Positions 55,597 to 64,000 of a DNA stretch of 64,000 nt are shown in pieces (position 1 is the stretch's first letter; the number at the start of each line of letters is the position of its first letter). The notes below the pieces were generated by a model that worked only from the letters and a program-made list of their open reading frames with translations, did not search any database and was not told where the DNA came from. The stretch lies in the NCBI RefSeq assembly GCF_047219225.1, contig NZ_CP178208.1, positions 248,001 through 312,000 on the forward strand. The letters run 5' to 3'. The stretch is from IMCC45349 sp047219225 (GTDB lineage: Bacteria > Bacteroidota > Bacteroidia > Flavobacteriales > Flavobacteriaceae). The translations under genes and the position numbers were made by a program.

Positions 55597-58500
55597 ATGA
55601 TTCATTTCTTTGGAAACGTAAACAGCAACGTATTTGCTGTACAAACAGCAGAAGAATTATCAACTGAGACTATCTCAAAATTAACGTGGCTTTTTGGCAA
55701 CCAACCAAAAATAGAACAAGCATCTCTAGATGCTTTTTTTGTTGGTCCTAGAGCAGCTATGATTACGCCTTGGAGTACCAATGCTGTAGAGATTACTCAA
55801 AACATGGGAATTTCTGGAATTATTAGAATTGAAGAATTTCAAACTATAGCTGAAGATTTTTCAGACTTCGACCCAATGATTTCTCAAAAATTCAATAGTC
55901 TTAATCAGGATACTTTTACAATTGATATTGAACCAGAAGCAATTCTAAACATAGATGATATTGCCGCTTACAATACTCAAGAAGGTTTAGCTTTAAGCGA
56001 CGAAGAAATTGAATATTTAGAAGGCGTTAGCAAAAAAATAGGCAGACCATTAACCGATTCTGAAGTATTTGGTTTCTCACAAGTAAATTCAGAACACTGT
56101 CGTCATAAAATCTTTAATGGCACCTTTGTTATTGATGGTCAAGAAAAGCCAACATCTTTATTCAAAATGATTAAAGAAACATCGAAACAAAATCCTAACG
56201 ATATAGTTTCAGCTTACAAAGACAATGTTGCTTTTATAAAAGGACCTAAAGTAGAACAATTTGCACCTAAACGTGCTGATGTTCCTGATTACTATACTAC
56301 AGAAGAGTTTGACTCAGTAATCTCACTAAAAGCCGAAACACACAATTTCCCAACAACTGTAGAGCCTTTTAATGGTGCTGCGACAGGATCTGGTGGTGAA
56401 ATTAGAGACAGACTAGCTGGAGGAAAAGGATCTTTACCTTTAGCAGGAACCGCTGTTTACATGACGTCGTACTCACGTTTGGAAGAAAACAGACCTTGGG
56501 AAAAAGCATTTCCTGAGCGTGATTGGTTATACCAAACTCCAATTGATATTCTAATAAAAGCATCAAATGGAGCTTCAGATTTTGGAAACAAATTTGGACA
56601 GCCACTTATTTGTGGTTCTGTTTTAACTTTTGAACATAAAGAAGATACTCGCAAATTAGGTTTCGACAAAGTCATTATGCAAGCTGGAGGTATTGGTTAC
56701 GGAAAAGTTGACCAAGCTTTAAAAGACACACCGAAAGAAGGTGATAAAATAGTAATCCTAGGCGGTGAAAATTACCGAATTGGAATGGGAGGCGCTGCTG
56801 TTTCTTCTGCAGACACAGGAGAATTTGAGTCAGGTATTGAGTTAAATGCTGTACAACGTTCTAATCCAGAAATGCAAAAACGTGCTGCCAATGCTATTCG
56901 TGGTATGGTTGAAAGTAATGAAAACTTTATCGTTTCTATTCACGATCATGGAGCAGGTGGACATCTTAATTGTTTATCAGAATTAGTTGAATATACTGGA
57001 GGAAATATTGATTTAGATAAATTACCAGTTGGTGACCCAACCTTATCAGATAAAGAAATTATAGGTAACGAATCTCAGGAACGAATGGGATTAGTTATTT
57101 CTGAAGAACATATAGACACACTAAACAAAATTGCTGAGCGTGAGCGTTCTCCAATGTACACTGTGGGTGATGTTACAGGAGATGATAGATTTACTTTTGA
57201 ATCTAAAACCAATGGACACAAACCAATGGATTTAGCATTGGAAGATATGTTTGGAAGTTCACCAAAAACTATAATGAACGATTCTACAATCGATAGAAAT
57301 TATTGTGGCATCTCTTATAACACTGATAAATTCTATGATTATTTAGATCAAGTTTTACAACTAGAAGCTGTAGCTTGTAAAGATTGGTTAACTAACAAAG
57401 TAGACCGTTGTGTTGGCGGCAAAGTTGCAAAACAACAATGTACTGGACCATTACAATTACCATTAAACAATGTTGGTGTAATGGCTTTAGATTATAAAGG
57501 GAAAGAAGGTATTGCCACTTCAATTGGGCACTCGCCTATTTCTGGTTTAATCAATCCTCAAGCAGGAAGTAGAAATAGTATAACTGAAGCATTAACAAAC
57601 ATTATTTGGGCACCTTTAAAAGATGGTTTAAAAAGTGTGAGTTTATCTGCTAACTGGATGTGGCCATGTAAAAATGAAGGTGAAGATGCAAGATTATATG
57701 AAGCTGTTCAAGCGATTTCTGAATTTGCAATAGATTTAGGTATCAATGTTCCTACTGGAAAGGATTCACTTTCTATGAAGCAAAAATATCCTAACGAGGA
57801 AGTGATTGCTCCTGGAACAGTTATTATTTCGGCTGCTGCAAACTGTAACGATATAAATAAAGTGGTAGAACCTGTATTCCAAAAGAATGCTGGTGATATT
57901 TATTATATAAACATCTCTCAAGATGATTTTAAATTAGGTGGAAGTTCGTTTGCTCAAATCATGAACAAAATAGGAAGCAACACACCTAATGTAAAGAGTG
58001 CAGACTATGTAAAAACAGTATTCAATACCATCCAACAATTAATCGCAAATGAGCAAATAGTTGCTGGACACGATGTAGCTTCTGGAGGATTAATTACAAC
58101 ACTATTAGAATTATGTTTTGCTGACACGAATCTAGGTGCTGAGTTAGATATTACTACTTTAAACCAAAAAGATTCATTTAAAGTACTTTTTGCTGAAAAT
58201 GCTGGTATTGTAATTCAAGCGAAAGACAATTCAATTGAATCTGTTTTAACTGATGCTAATATTGAATTCCACAACATCGGAAAAGTTACAGAATCTGATG
58301 TATTAAGCATCATCAATCAAGCTGATGTATTTACAATGACAGTTTCTCGTCTAAGAGATATGTGGTATAAAACATCATATCTATTAGACCAAAAGCAAAC
58401 TGCTAATGGTTTAGCTGAAGACCGTTACAACAATTACAAAAATCAAGGATTACAATATACATTCCCAAGTCACTTTACAGGAAAACTTCCTGAAATTGAT

Positions 58501-59259
58501 ACAACAAAACCAAGACCAAAAGCAGCCATCCTTCGTGAAAAAGGATCTAACTCCGAACGTGAAATGGCAAATGCAATGTACCTAGCTGGATTTGACGTTA
58601 AGGATGTACATATGACCGATTTAATTTCTGGTCGTGAAACACTTGAAGACATTCAATTCTTAGGTGCTGTTGGTGGATTCTCTAATTCTGATGTATTAGG
58701 TTCTGCTAAAGGTTGGGCTGGAGCTATTAAATACAACGAAAAAGCAAATAAAGTCATCAACGATTTCTTTAAACGTAAAGATACTTTATCTGTTGGTATT
58801 TGTAACGGTTGTCAGTTATGGATGGAATTAGACCTTATTAATCCAGAACATGAAGTTCATGGCAAGATGGTTCATAACGATTCTCAAAAGCACGAAAGTT
58901 CATTTACATCTGTAAAAGTTCAAGAGAACAACTCAATCATGTTATCAACACTAGCTGGTACAACTCTAGGTGTTTGGATTTCTCATGGAGAAGGTAAATT
59001 CGACTTACCATATAATGAAGACAAATACAAGATTGTTGCTAAATATGGTTATGCAGAATATCCTCATAACCCAAATGGTTCTGATTTTAACACAGCCATG
59101 ATGTGTGATACAACTGGACGTCATTTAGTAACAATGCCACATATAGAGCGTTCAACGTTCCAATGGAATTGGGCTAATTATCCTCAAGGACGTAAAGATG
59201 AAGTGACACCTTGGTTAGAAGCGTTTGTTAATGCTCGTGAATGGTGTGAAAAGCATTAA
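55597..59259 (+). CDS. purL: Phosphoribosylformylglycinamidine synthase (single-chain)
   Basis: 1220 residues, the large single-chain form fusing the synthase and glutaminase parts. It turns FGAR to FGAM in purine synthesis using ATP and glutamine. Linker region GRPLTDSEVFGFSQVNSEHC, synthase ATP loop KAETHNFPTTVEPFNGAATG, second half GHDVASGGLITTLLELCFAD. The C-terminal class I glutaminase has the nucleophile Cys in SVGICNGCQLW (about 1067-1076) and the catalytic His in WISHGEGKF and MPHIERS. Own promoter; terminator at 59302. Confidence 0.97.
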   Translation: MIHFFGNVNSNVFAVQTAEELSTETISKLTWLFGNQPKIEQASLDAFFVGPRAAMITPWSTNAVEITQNMGISGIIRIEEFQTIAEDFSDFDPMISQKFNSLNQDTFTIDIEPEAILNIDDIAAYNTQEGLALSDEEIEYLEGVSKKIGRPLTDSEVFGFSQVNSEHCRHKIFNGTFVIDGQEKPTSLFKMIKETSKQNPNDIVSAYKDNVAFIKGPKVEQFAPKRADVPDYYTTEEFDSVISLKAETHNFPTTVEPFNGAATGSGGEIRDRLAGGKGSLPLAGTAVYMTSYSRLEENRPWEKAFPERDWLYQTPIDILIKASNGASDFGNKFGQPLICGSVLTFEHKEDTRKLGFDKVIMQAGGIGYGKVDQALKDTPKEGDKIVILGGENYRIGMGGAAVSSADTGEFESGIELNAVQRSNPEMQKRAANAIRGMVESNENFIVSIHDHGAGGHLNCLSELVEYTGGNIDLDKLPVGDPTLSDKEIIGNESQERMGLVISEEHIDTLNKIAERERSPMYTVGDVTGDDRFTFESKTNGHKPMDLALEDMFGSSPKTIMNDSTIDRNYCGISYNTDKFYDYLDQVLQLEAVACKDWLTNKVDRCVGGKVAKQQCTGPLQLPLNNVGVMALDYKGKEGIATSIGHSPISGLINPQAGSRNSITEALTNIIWAPLKDGLKSVSLSANWMWPCKNEGEDARLYEAVQAISEFAIDLGINVPTGKDSLSMKQKYPNEEVIAPGTVIISAAANCNDINKVVEPVFQKNAGDIYYINISQDDFKLGGSSFAQIMNKIGSNTPNVKSADYVKTVFNTIQQLIANEQIVAGHDVASGGLITTLLELCFADTNLGAELDITTLNQKDSFKVLFAENAGIVIQAKDNSIESVLTDANIEFHNIGKVTESDVLSIINQADVFTMTVSRLRDMWYKTSYLLDQKQTANGLAEDRYNNYKNQGLQYTFPSHFTGKLPEIDTTKPRPKAAILREKGSNSEREMANAMYLAGFDVKDVHMTDLISGRETLEDIQFLGAVGGFSNSDVLGSAKGWAGAIKYNEKANKVINDFFKRKDTLSVGICNGCQLWMELDLINPEHEVHGKMVHNDSQKHESSFTSVKVQENNSIMLSTLAGTTLGVWISHGEGKFDLPYNEDKYKIVAKYGYAEYPHNPNGSDFNTAMMCDTTGRHLVTMPHIERSTFQWNWANYPQGRKDEVTPWLEAFVNAREWCEKH

Positions 59260-59301
59260 TTATTAGCTCTAGTCTCAAAAATTTCATAAAATAATATTCA
59301 T

Positions 59302-59338
59302 AAAAAAAGCCTTAACTAATTTAGTTAAGGCTTTTTTT
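59302..59338. terminator. Bidirectional terminator between purL and the export operon
   Basis: AAAAAAAGCCTTAACTAA (59302-59319) and TTAGTTAAGGCTTTTTTT (59321-59338) form a perfect 18-bp inverted repeat with A and T runs on both sides. The minus-strand end reaches the stop codon of the permease gene. Confidence 0.9.
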
Positions 59339-61740
59339 TACTCAAACTTCAAATATTTTATTAAATCTACCTTAGTAGCATTATAAGCTTTTAGTCCAAC
59401 AACAATAAATACTAAAAAAGATAATATTATAGGTGTTATTACAAATGGTAACTTTGGCATATCTATTCTATACACAAAATTATCAAGCCAATTTTGCATA
59501 AAATAATATGCTATTGGTATTAAAAACACAGATGCTATAAGTATAATCTTAATAAAACTTTTTATTAACTGCCTCATTATTTCTTTTACCGAAGCTCCTA
59601 ATGTTTTACGAATAGCAACCTCTTTAAGTCGCTGTTGAATAGTCAACGTTGCTAAAGCAAAAAGCCCAAGAAGAGACATTAAAACAACTATGGCAGTTAG
59701 TATAAAAAATAAAGTTTTTTGACGCTCGTATTTTTTATATGTTCTGGCAAAACGTTCATTTATAAAATCTGGACTAAAAGGATATCCTTGTTCTATGTTT
59801 TTTTCCCAATAATCTTCAAGAAAATCTAGTGTTTCTGGAATATCATCCCCCTTAACCTTTACTTGCATCATCCAAAAGTTATCTTTCATCCAATTTATTG
59901 TGTTCCAATGAAAAAATATCATAGGAGGTATTTTTGAATCTAAACCTCCAATATGATAATCCTTTACCATACCTACTACTTGAAAAGGTTCTTCTCCACT
60001 TGCTCCAGTGGTTATTTTCTTTCCTATTGGATCATTATAGATATTAAATTGTTTAGCTAAGGTTTCATTTATTAAAACACTAGTAGTAGAATCTGATGCA
60101 AGTTCTTGCCTCAAGTTTCTTCCTTCAGCAATTTCTATATTTACCATATCTAAATATTCATAATCCATAGCATTTAATTCTGTTTGAACCGAAATATCTT
60201 TATACATTACATTTGTGGATGTAGAACTACCTCCACCAATTATCGCTGAATTACTAGTGACTATTTCAATATTTGGATGCTTAGTTAATTCCTTTTTTGC
60301 TAACAAATACTTTTGGAACCTATTTTCATATTCGTTCATAGGTAGGATTACAACTTGATCACCTTCAAATCCAAGGTTTTTATTCATCATGTAATTTACT
60401 TGTTGGTAAATTATTAAAGACCCTACCAAGAAAAATCCTGAAATTAAAAACTGAAGACCTAGCATAATATTTCTTGCAAAAATTCCTTTTTTACTTCTAG
60501 ATATATTTCCTTTTAGTACCTCAACTGTTTTAAATTTTGACAAATATAAAGCTGGTATTATTCCTATAGCTAATGACACCAACACTACTATACCAAGAAT
60601 TTTAGACAATAAATTAGGAATTAAAATTGAAATCTCTTTATTCATCAACTCATTAAATGAAGGCAATAAAAGTTCTACCATAGCTAGAGATAAAATATAA
60701 GCTACTAATCCTTGAAACATAATCTCAAACGTATACTGTTTTATTAGAGAAAACTTGGACAACCCTAATGTTTTTTTAACACCTACTTCTTTAGCTCTTT
60801 GAGTAGCTGAAGCTATAGAAAGGTTTATAAAATTTACACAGGAAATTATAATTAATAATATAGATAAAGACAGCATTATAAGTATTAATTGATAATTCCC
60901 TTTACCCTCTGGGCCAGCTTCTTCAGCAATGGTATGCAACCTAATATCTGACAAAGACTCTAAAACAGCCTCTGTTCCATATTTTTCATTATACTCATCA
61001 ACAGGAATCCCTTCTCTTTTAGCTCCAGGTACAATAGCATTTCTATACCAAGTTTCATTTACTTTCTTAGTAACAGATGTAATATCTGCTCCATCAAGTA
61101 TTTTCACAAAAAGATTCTTAGAAAAACTTCCCCAATTCCCAGTAGGTTCCTTTTTATTTTGATAGACAGCACTAGGCATAAAAAAGTGTTTCCCCTCCAA
61201 TTTATAAACTGTGGTTACTATATAACTTTTTCCATTAATGGATATAGTTTCACCTATTGCAGATTTATTTTCAAAATATATTTTTGATTGTTTCTCTGAA
61301 ATAGCAATATGGTTCCTAGATTGTTTAAAAGTTACTATACTTCCCTCAATAACTTTAAAAGGAAAAAACTCAAAAAAACTTGGTTCTCCTCTTAACATAT
61401 TACGTGTATAAACTTGCTTTTCACCAACCTTTACAACCCAATCTTGATACCAACTATCACTTAAATACACTTCTGTAATTTCAGGAATTTCATCAACATA
61501 TTTCTGACCTTCTATACTAGTACTTGTATCCCAAACTTCACCGTCAGGCATTTTATGAATAACTCTATATGATGTATCCTTGAAAGGATTTGATTTGTTA
61601 TAATCTTGCTCATCATTTAGGTATAATAATACAATTAGCAACCCAGCAAAACCTAAGGTTAATCCTAATACATTAATAATAAGATGTAACCAGTTTTTTT
61701 TACTGTTCCTATAAAATATTTTGAACCATGTCTTTATCAT
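59338..61740 (-). CDS. MacB-type ABC transporter permease (two FtsX domains)
   Basis: 800 residues. N-terminal helix (WLHLIINVLGLTLGFAGLLI), a large periplasmic MacB_PCD domain (about 45-280), an FtsX domain with three helices (about 285-410), a second periplasmic domain (about 440-675) and a second FtsX domain (about 680-800: FFILTAIVVLMSLLGLFALA, IILIASVFLIPIAYYFMQNW). The motifs ASATQRAKEVGVKKTLGLSK and IQQRLKEVAIRKTLGASVKE mark the FtsX coupling segments. This double-FtsX form is usual in Bacteroidota. Exports or senses unknown substrates with the ATPase at 61779 and HlyD-type adaptor at 62551. Confidence 0.9.
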   Translation of the reverse strand: MIKTWFKIFYRNSKKNWLHLIINVLGLTLGFAGLLIVLLYLNDEQDYNKSNPFKDTSYRVIHKMPDGEVWDTSTSIEGQKYVDEIPEITEVYLSDSWYQDWVVKVGEKQVYTRNMLRGEPSFFEFFPFKVIEGSIVTFKQSRNHIAISEKQSKIYFENKSAIGETISINGKSYIVTTVYKLEGKHFFMPSAVYQNKKEPTGNWGSFSKNLFVKILDGADITSVTKKVNETWYRNAIVPGAKREGIPVDEYNEKYGTEAVLESLSDIRLHTIAEEAGPEGKGNYQLILIMLSLSILLIIISCVNFINLSIASATQRAKEVGVKKTLGLSKFSLIKQYTFEIMFQGLVAYILSLAMVELLLPSFNELMNKEISILIPNLLSKILGIVVLVSLAIGIIPALYLSKFKTVEVLKGNISRSKKGIFARNIMLGLQFLISGFFLVGSLIIYQQVNYMMNKNLGFEGDQVVILPMNEYENRFQKYLLAKKELTKHPNIEIVTSNSAIIGGGSSTSTNVMYKDISVQTELNAMDYEYLDMVNIEIAEGRNLRQELASDSTTSVLINETLAKQFNIYNDPIGKKITTGASGEEPFQVVGMVKDYHIGGLDSKIPPMIFFHWNTINWMKDNFWMMQVKVKGDDIPETLDFLEDYWEKNIEQGYPFSPDFINERFARTYKKYERQKTLFFILTAIVVLMSLLGLFALATLTIQQRLKEVAIRKTLGASVKEIMRQLIKSFIKIILIASVFLIPIAYYFMQNWLDNFVYRIDMPKLPFVITPIILSFLVFIVVGLKAYNATKVDLIKYLKFE

Positions 61741-61778
61741 CTTTATAATATTTGTTCGTTTTTGATTGATTGAAAAAT

Positions 61779-62480
61779 TTAACTTACTAACACATCTATC
61801 TTGTATTCATTCTCTTGTTCAGAAATTACAATACCATCTTTTAAAGTGATTATTCTACTAGAAAATTGAGCGTCATATGATGAATGAGTTACCATAACAA
61901 TTGTTGTTCCAGATGAATTCAACTCAGTTAACAACTCCATTACCTCATTGCCATTTTTACTATCAAGATTTCCTGTTGGTTCATCTGCTAAAATAAGTTT
62001 AGGGTTAGTTACTAAAGCTCTTGCTACTGCTACACGCTGTTGTTGACCTCCAGATAACTGTAAAGGATAATGCTTTGCTCTATGTGCTATATCAACACGT
62101 TCAAGTATTTCTAAAACACGCTTTTTACGTTCAGATGATTTTACATTATTATAAATTAATGGTAATTCAACATTTTCAAATACTGTAAGTTCATCGATAA
62201 GATTAAAATTTTGAAATACAAACCCAATACTCGCCTTACGTAATCCTGAGCGCTCTTTTTCAGAATAACTTGACACTTCTTCATTACCAAACTTGTAACT
62301 TCCTGAATTAGGAGAATCTAATAATCCAATAATATTTAGTAAAGTAGATTTTCCACATCCTGAGGCTCCCATTATAGAGACAAACTCACCTTGCCTGACG
62401 TCTAAATTCAACTTATTTAATGCTGTAGTTTCTACTTCTTCTGTACGGTAGATTTTTGTGAGGTTTCTTATTGTTATCAT
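61779..62480 (-). CDS. MacB/LolD-type ABC ATPase
   Basis: 233 residues. Walker A GASGCGKST (about 38-46), Q-loop GFVFQNFNLIDELTVFENVE, signature LSGGQQQRVAVARA (near 142), Walker B ILADEPTGNLD (about 162-172), H-loop MVTHS. Matches the LolD/MacB ATPase class. It powers the permease encoded 38 bp downstream and is itself preceded by the adaptor gene (70 bp). Operon of three genes. Confidence 0.93.
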   Translation of the reverse strand: MITIRNLTKIYRTEEVETTALNKLNLDVRQGEFVSIMGASGCGKSTLLNIIGLLDSPNSGSYKFGNEEVSSYSEKERSGLRKASIGFVFQNFNLIDELTVFENVELPLIYNNVKSSERKKRVLEILERVDIAHRAKHYPLQLSGGQQQRVAVARALVTNPKLILADEPTGNLDSKNGNEVMELLTELNSSGTTIVMVTHSSYDAQFSSRIITLKDGIVISEQENEYKIDVLVS

Positions 62481-62550
62481 AACTGTTTGTTTAGTTTAAA
62501 ATTAATGTTACAATTTTTAACACTGTATTAATAGTTAATATTATCATACT

Positions 62551-63795
62551 TTAATTGATGTTTATTTCTTCTACGTCTTCAAAATCATCATAACTGGATG
62601 TTATAATTTTATCGCCTTCGTATAATCCTTCTAATACTTCATAATAGTAAGGGTTTTCTCTTCCAATCTTTATTGACCGCTTTACTGCTACATTATTATT
62701 ATTTAAAACAAATACCCATTGTCCATTAGTATTGTTATAAAATTGCCCTTTATCAACTAATAATGCTTTACTATTATTAGATAAAAAAACTTTTGTATTT
62801 AATGACATTCCTCTTTTTATATTTTTTAAAATCGAATCATTATTAAACTGCATTTCTATTTTAAATTTTCCCTGAACAACCTCAGGATAAATCTTTTTAA
62901 TTTCAATACTATATGTTTCAGAATCTACGTTGGTAATTCCATTTATTCCTTGATCAACTTTAGAAATATAATATTCATCCACATTAGCTACCAATTTAAA
63001 TCCATTTAACACATCTATTTTCCCTATTGGTTGTCCTTGATTATAGTTTTCTCCTAAAACTGGATTAAAAGAAGATAATAATCCATCAACAGGTGCTTTA
63101 ACAATAAAATTTTCTTTATTCTTTCTCAATAACTCTAAACTTTTTTGCATGTTTTTTAGAGATTCATTTACGCGTGCTAGTTGTATACTTCTACTTGTAT
63201 TTTCTTCAGAAGCTTTCTTTTTAATTACTTCATTACGCTCTTTTTGAAATTGATATTCCTGAACTGTCTTTTCATAATCTAGTCTAGCGATAATTCCTTT
63301 TGTATATAATGTAGTATCTATCTTGTATTGTCTATTAGCATTTTCAAAGTCATTGCTAATACTCAATAATTGCTGATCTAAGTTTAATTGTTGGTTCTTA
63401 ATACTAACTCTAATATTTCTAAGGTTGTTTATTTGTTCAATCATAGCAGTTTCTTGAGTCAAATAATTTAGTTCTGCATTAGGATTATACACCCTTAAAA
63501 GAGGCATGCCTTTAGTAATCATTTGACCACTTTCAGCAAATACTTCTGCCACAGAACCTCCTTGAATAACATTTACTAAAACCGAAGTTCTTGGTTCTAC
63601 TACACTATTAAATAAAATAACATCTTCAAACTCACCCAAAGAGACTCTACTTATTTTTAAATCCTTAGCATTAAGGTTCACTTGTTTTTTTCTAGTAGCA
63701 TTAGCTAAAATAAACCCGCTTAATAGAATTATCGCCAAAGTAAAAAGCAACATTTTTTTTGATTTATTTTTTTTTGACTTAATCTGTCTATCCAT
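62551..63795 (-). CDS. HlyD/MacA-type periplasmic adaptor protein
   Basis: 414 residues. Membrane anchor MLLFTLAIILLSGFILANAT (about 15-34), beta-barrel and lipoyl-type segments (SVVEPRTSVLVNVIQGGSVA, VKAPVDGLLSSFNPVLGENY), a long helical hairpin of coiled coil between (about 115-220) and a C-terminal barrel. It fits the adaptor of a tripartite exporter, linking the inner-membrane ABC pump to an outer-membrane channel of TolC type, which is not in the window. First gene of the operon, downstream of a sigma-54-like promoter. Confidence 0.9.
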   Translation of the reverse strand: MDRQIKSKKNKSKKMLLFTLAIILLSGFILANATRKKQVNLNAKDLKISRVSLGEFEDVILFNSVVEPRTSVLVNVIQGGSVAEVFAESGQMITKGMPLLRVYNPNAELNYLTQETAMIEQINNLRNIRVSIKNQQLNLDQQLLSISNDFENANRQYKIDTTLYTKGIIARLDYEKTVQEYQFQKERNEVIKKKASEENTSRSIQLARVNESLKNMQKSLELLRKNKENFIVKAPVDGLLSSFNPVLGENYNQGQPIGKIDVLNGFKLVANVDEYYISKVDQGINGITNVDSETYSIEIKKIYPEVVQGKFKIEMQFNNDSILKNIKRGMSLNTKVFLSNNSKALLVDKGQFYNNTNGQWVFVLNNNNVAVKRSIKIGRENPYYYEVLEGLYEGDKIITSSYDDFEDVEEININ

Positions 63796-63820
63796 TTTAT
63801 GAAACTATTTACAAAACATA

Positions 63821-63838
63821 TGCCCACAAACGTGCCAA
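63821..63838 (-). promoter_or_regulatory. Sigma-54-like promoter for the export operon
   Basis: On the minus strand TTGGCACGTTTGTGGGCA. The -24 part TTGGCACG is identical to the RpoN consensus. The -12 part is TGGGC, not TTGC, and the GC lies one base further away than the standard. It is 26 bp before the start of the adaptor gene, the right place for a promoter. Paired palindromes 63 bp upstream could be enhancer sites. Confidence 0.6.
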
Positions 63839-63900
63839 TAAAAAACAAACACGTAAAACACTAACAATCAATAAACTAAATAAAATAAGCAATTTAAAAG

Positions 63901-63938
63901 TGTTCGTTTTCGAACATTTATTTGTTCATTTTCAAACA
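63901..63938. repeat. Two tandem palindromes, probable binding sites of the NtrC-type regulator
   Basis: TGTTCGTTTTCGAACA (63901-63916) is a perfect palindrome of 6-bp arms with a TTTT centre; TGTTCATTTTCAAACA (63923-63938) is the same motif with two changes. The starts are 22 bp apart, about two helical turns, so dimers would sit on one face of the DNA. They lie 12 bp before the response-regulator gene and 63 bp from the sigma-54-like promoter of the divergent operon, the expected distance for an enhancer. Confidence 0.7.
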
Positions 63939-63949
63939 ACTATGTAACT

Positions 63950-64000
63950 ATGCATATGCGTAAAAAAGAAGCTTCCATATTAATTGTTGATGACGATGAA
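63950..64000 (+). CDS. Response regulator, N-terminal end (partial; NtrC-like suspected)
   Basis: Seventeen codons to the right window edge: MHMRKKEASILIVDDDE, with another possible start at the second Met (63956). ILIVDDDE is the opening beta-strand and acidic pocket of a CheY-like receiver domain. That it is an NtrC-like activator with an AAA+ and Fis domain is inferred from the sigma-54-like promoter and paired palindromes next to it; those domains are outside the window. Confidence 0.7.
   Translation, partial: MHMRKKEASILIVDDDE

Noticed and set aside
1..64000. CRISPR array, tRNA/rRNA, prophage, transposon or restriction/defence island
   Set aside because: Reading all intergenic parts showed no spaced direct repeats, no tRNA-like T-arm/acceptor patterns, no transposase or integrase, and no defence gene families.

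Overview
The window is about 64 kb of AT-rich DNA from a chromosome of Bacteroidota, almost certainly a marine member of the Flavobacteriaceae. The evidence is direct: type IX secretion sorting domains of both kinds (type A at 29421 and 53590, type B at 7968 and 42970), promoters with the Bacteroidota -7 element TAnnTTTG, a carbamoyl-phosphate synthase large subunit of about 950 residues, zinc-free type B L31, and runs of short SCN/SCS-type lipoproteins. I see no rRNA, tRNA, CRISPR array, prophage, transposase or integrase. Most of the window is ordinary core genome.

Layout. 1-2300: end of a membrane protein, a small protein, then an AraC-type regulator with a VOC protein and a lipoprotein carrying a VOC/PhnB domain. 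2307-4187: DEAD-box RNA helicase (deaD), preceded by a 24-bp inverted repeat and a folded leader. 4274-12707: carboxypeptidase-regulatory-like protein, 6-TM protein, two VOC proteins, TrmH, a sirtuin, a T9SS lectin-like protein, a hydrolase, and a membrane protein/XRE pair. 12855-13837: two or three small genes enclosed by two attC-like imperfect palindromes. 13856-18168: cupin, glycosyltransferase, heme-binding protein, purB. 18236-20396: ECF sigma operon with two DUF4252 proteins. 20549-27979: S41 peptidase, Dph6-like ATP pyrophosphatase, then a cobalamin uptake locus (BtuB-like receptor under a B12 riboswitch, a 40-residue membrane protein, BtuF-BtuC-BtuD). 28044-41299: rmuC, secreted cupredoxin, carB, rpmH, lytic transglycosylase, mtaB, oligopeptide-binding protein, GlmU-like protein, rpmE2. 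41467-59259: DUF4199, GT2, T9SS PKD protein, phosphoglucomutase/MsbA pair, a second ECF sigma operon, RsmB-like methyltransferase, secreted endonuclease I, purL. 59338-64000: a MacB-type export operon divergent from an NtrC-like response regulator, with paired palindromes and a sigma-54-like promoter between them.

Genes that work together: btuB/btuF/btuC/btuD with the riboswitch (vitamin B12 import); purB and purL (purine synthesis, not linked); the two ECF sigma operons (envelope sensing); HlyD-ATPase-MacB permease with its probable activator (sigma-54 controlled export); and the T9SS cargo proteins, whose secretion machinery lies elsewhere.

The signals most worth following are (a) the deaD leader, which can form a 13-bp stem whose loop is complementary over 14 bp to the region just before the start codon; (b) the integron-cassette-like architecture at 12855-13837; (c) the sigma-54/enhancer arrangement at 63821-63938; and (d) a 40-residue membrane protein gene between the B12 riboswitch and btuF. 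All were read by eye; no alignment, folding or database search was run.
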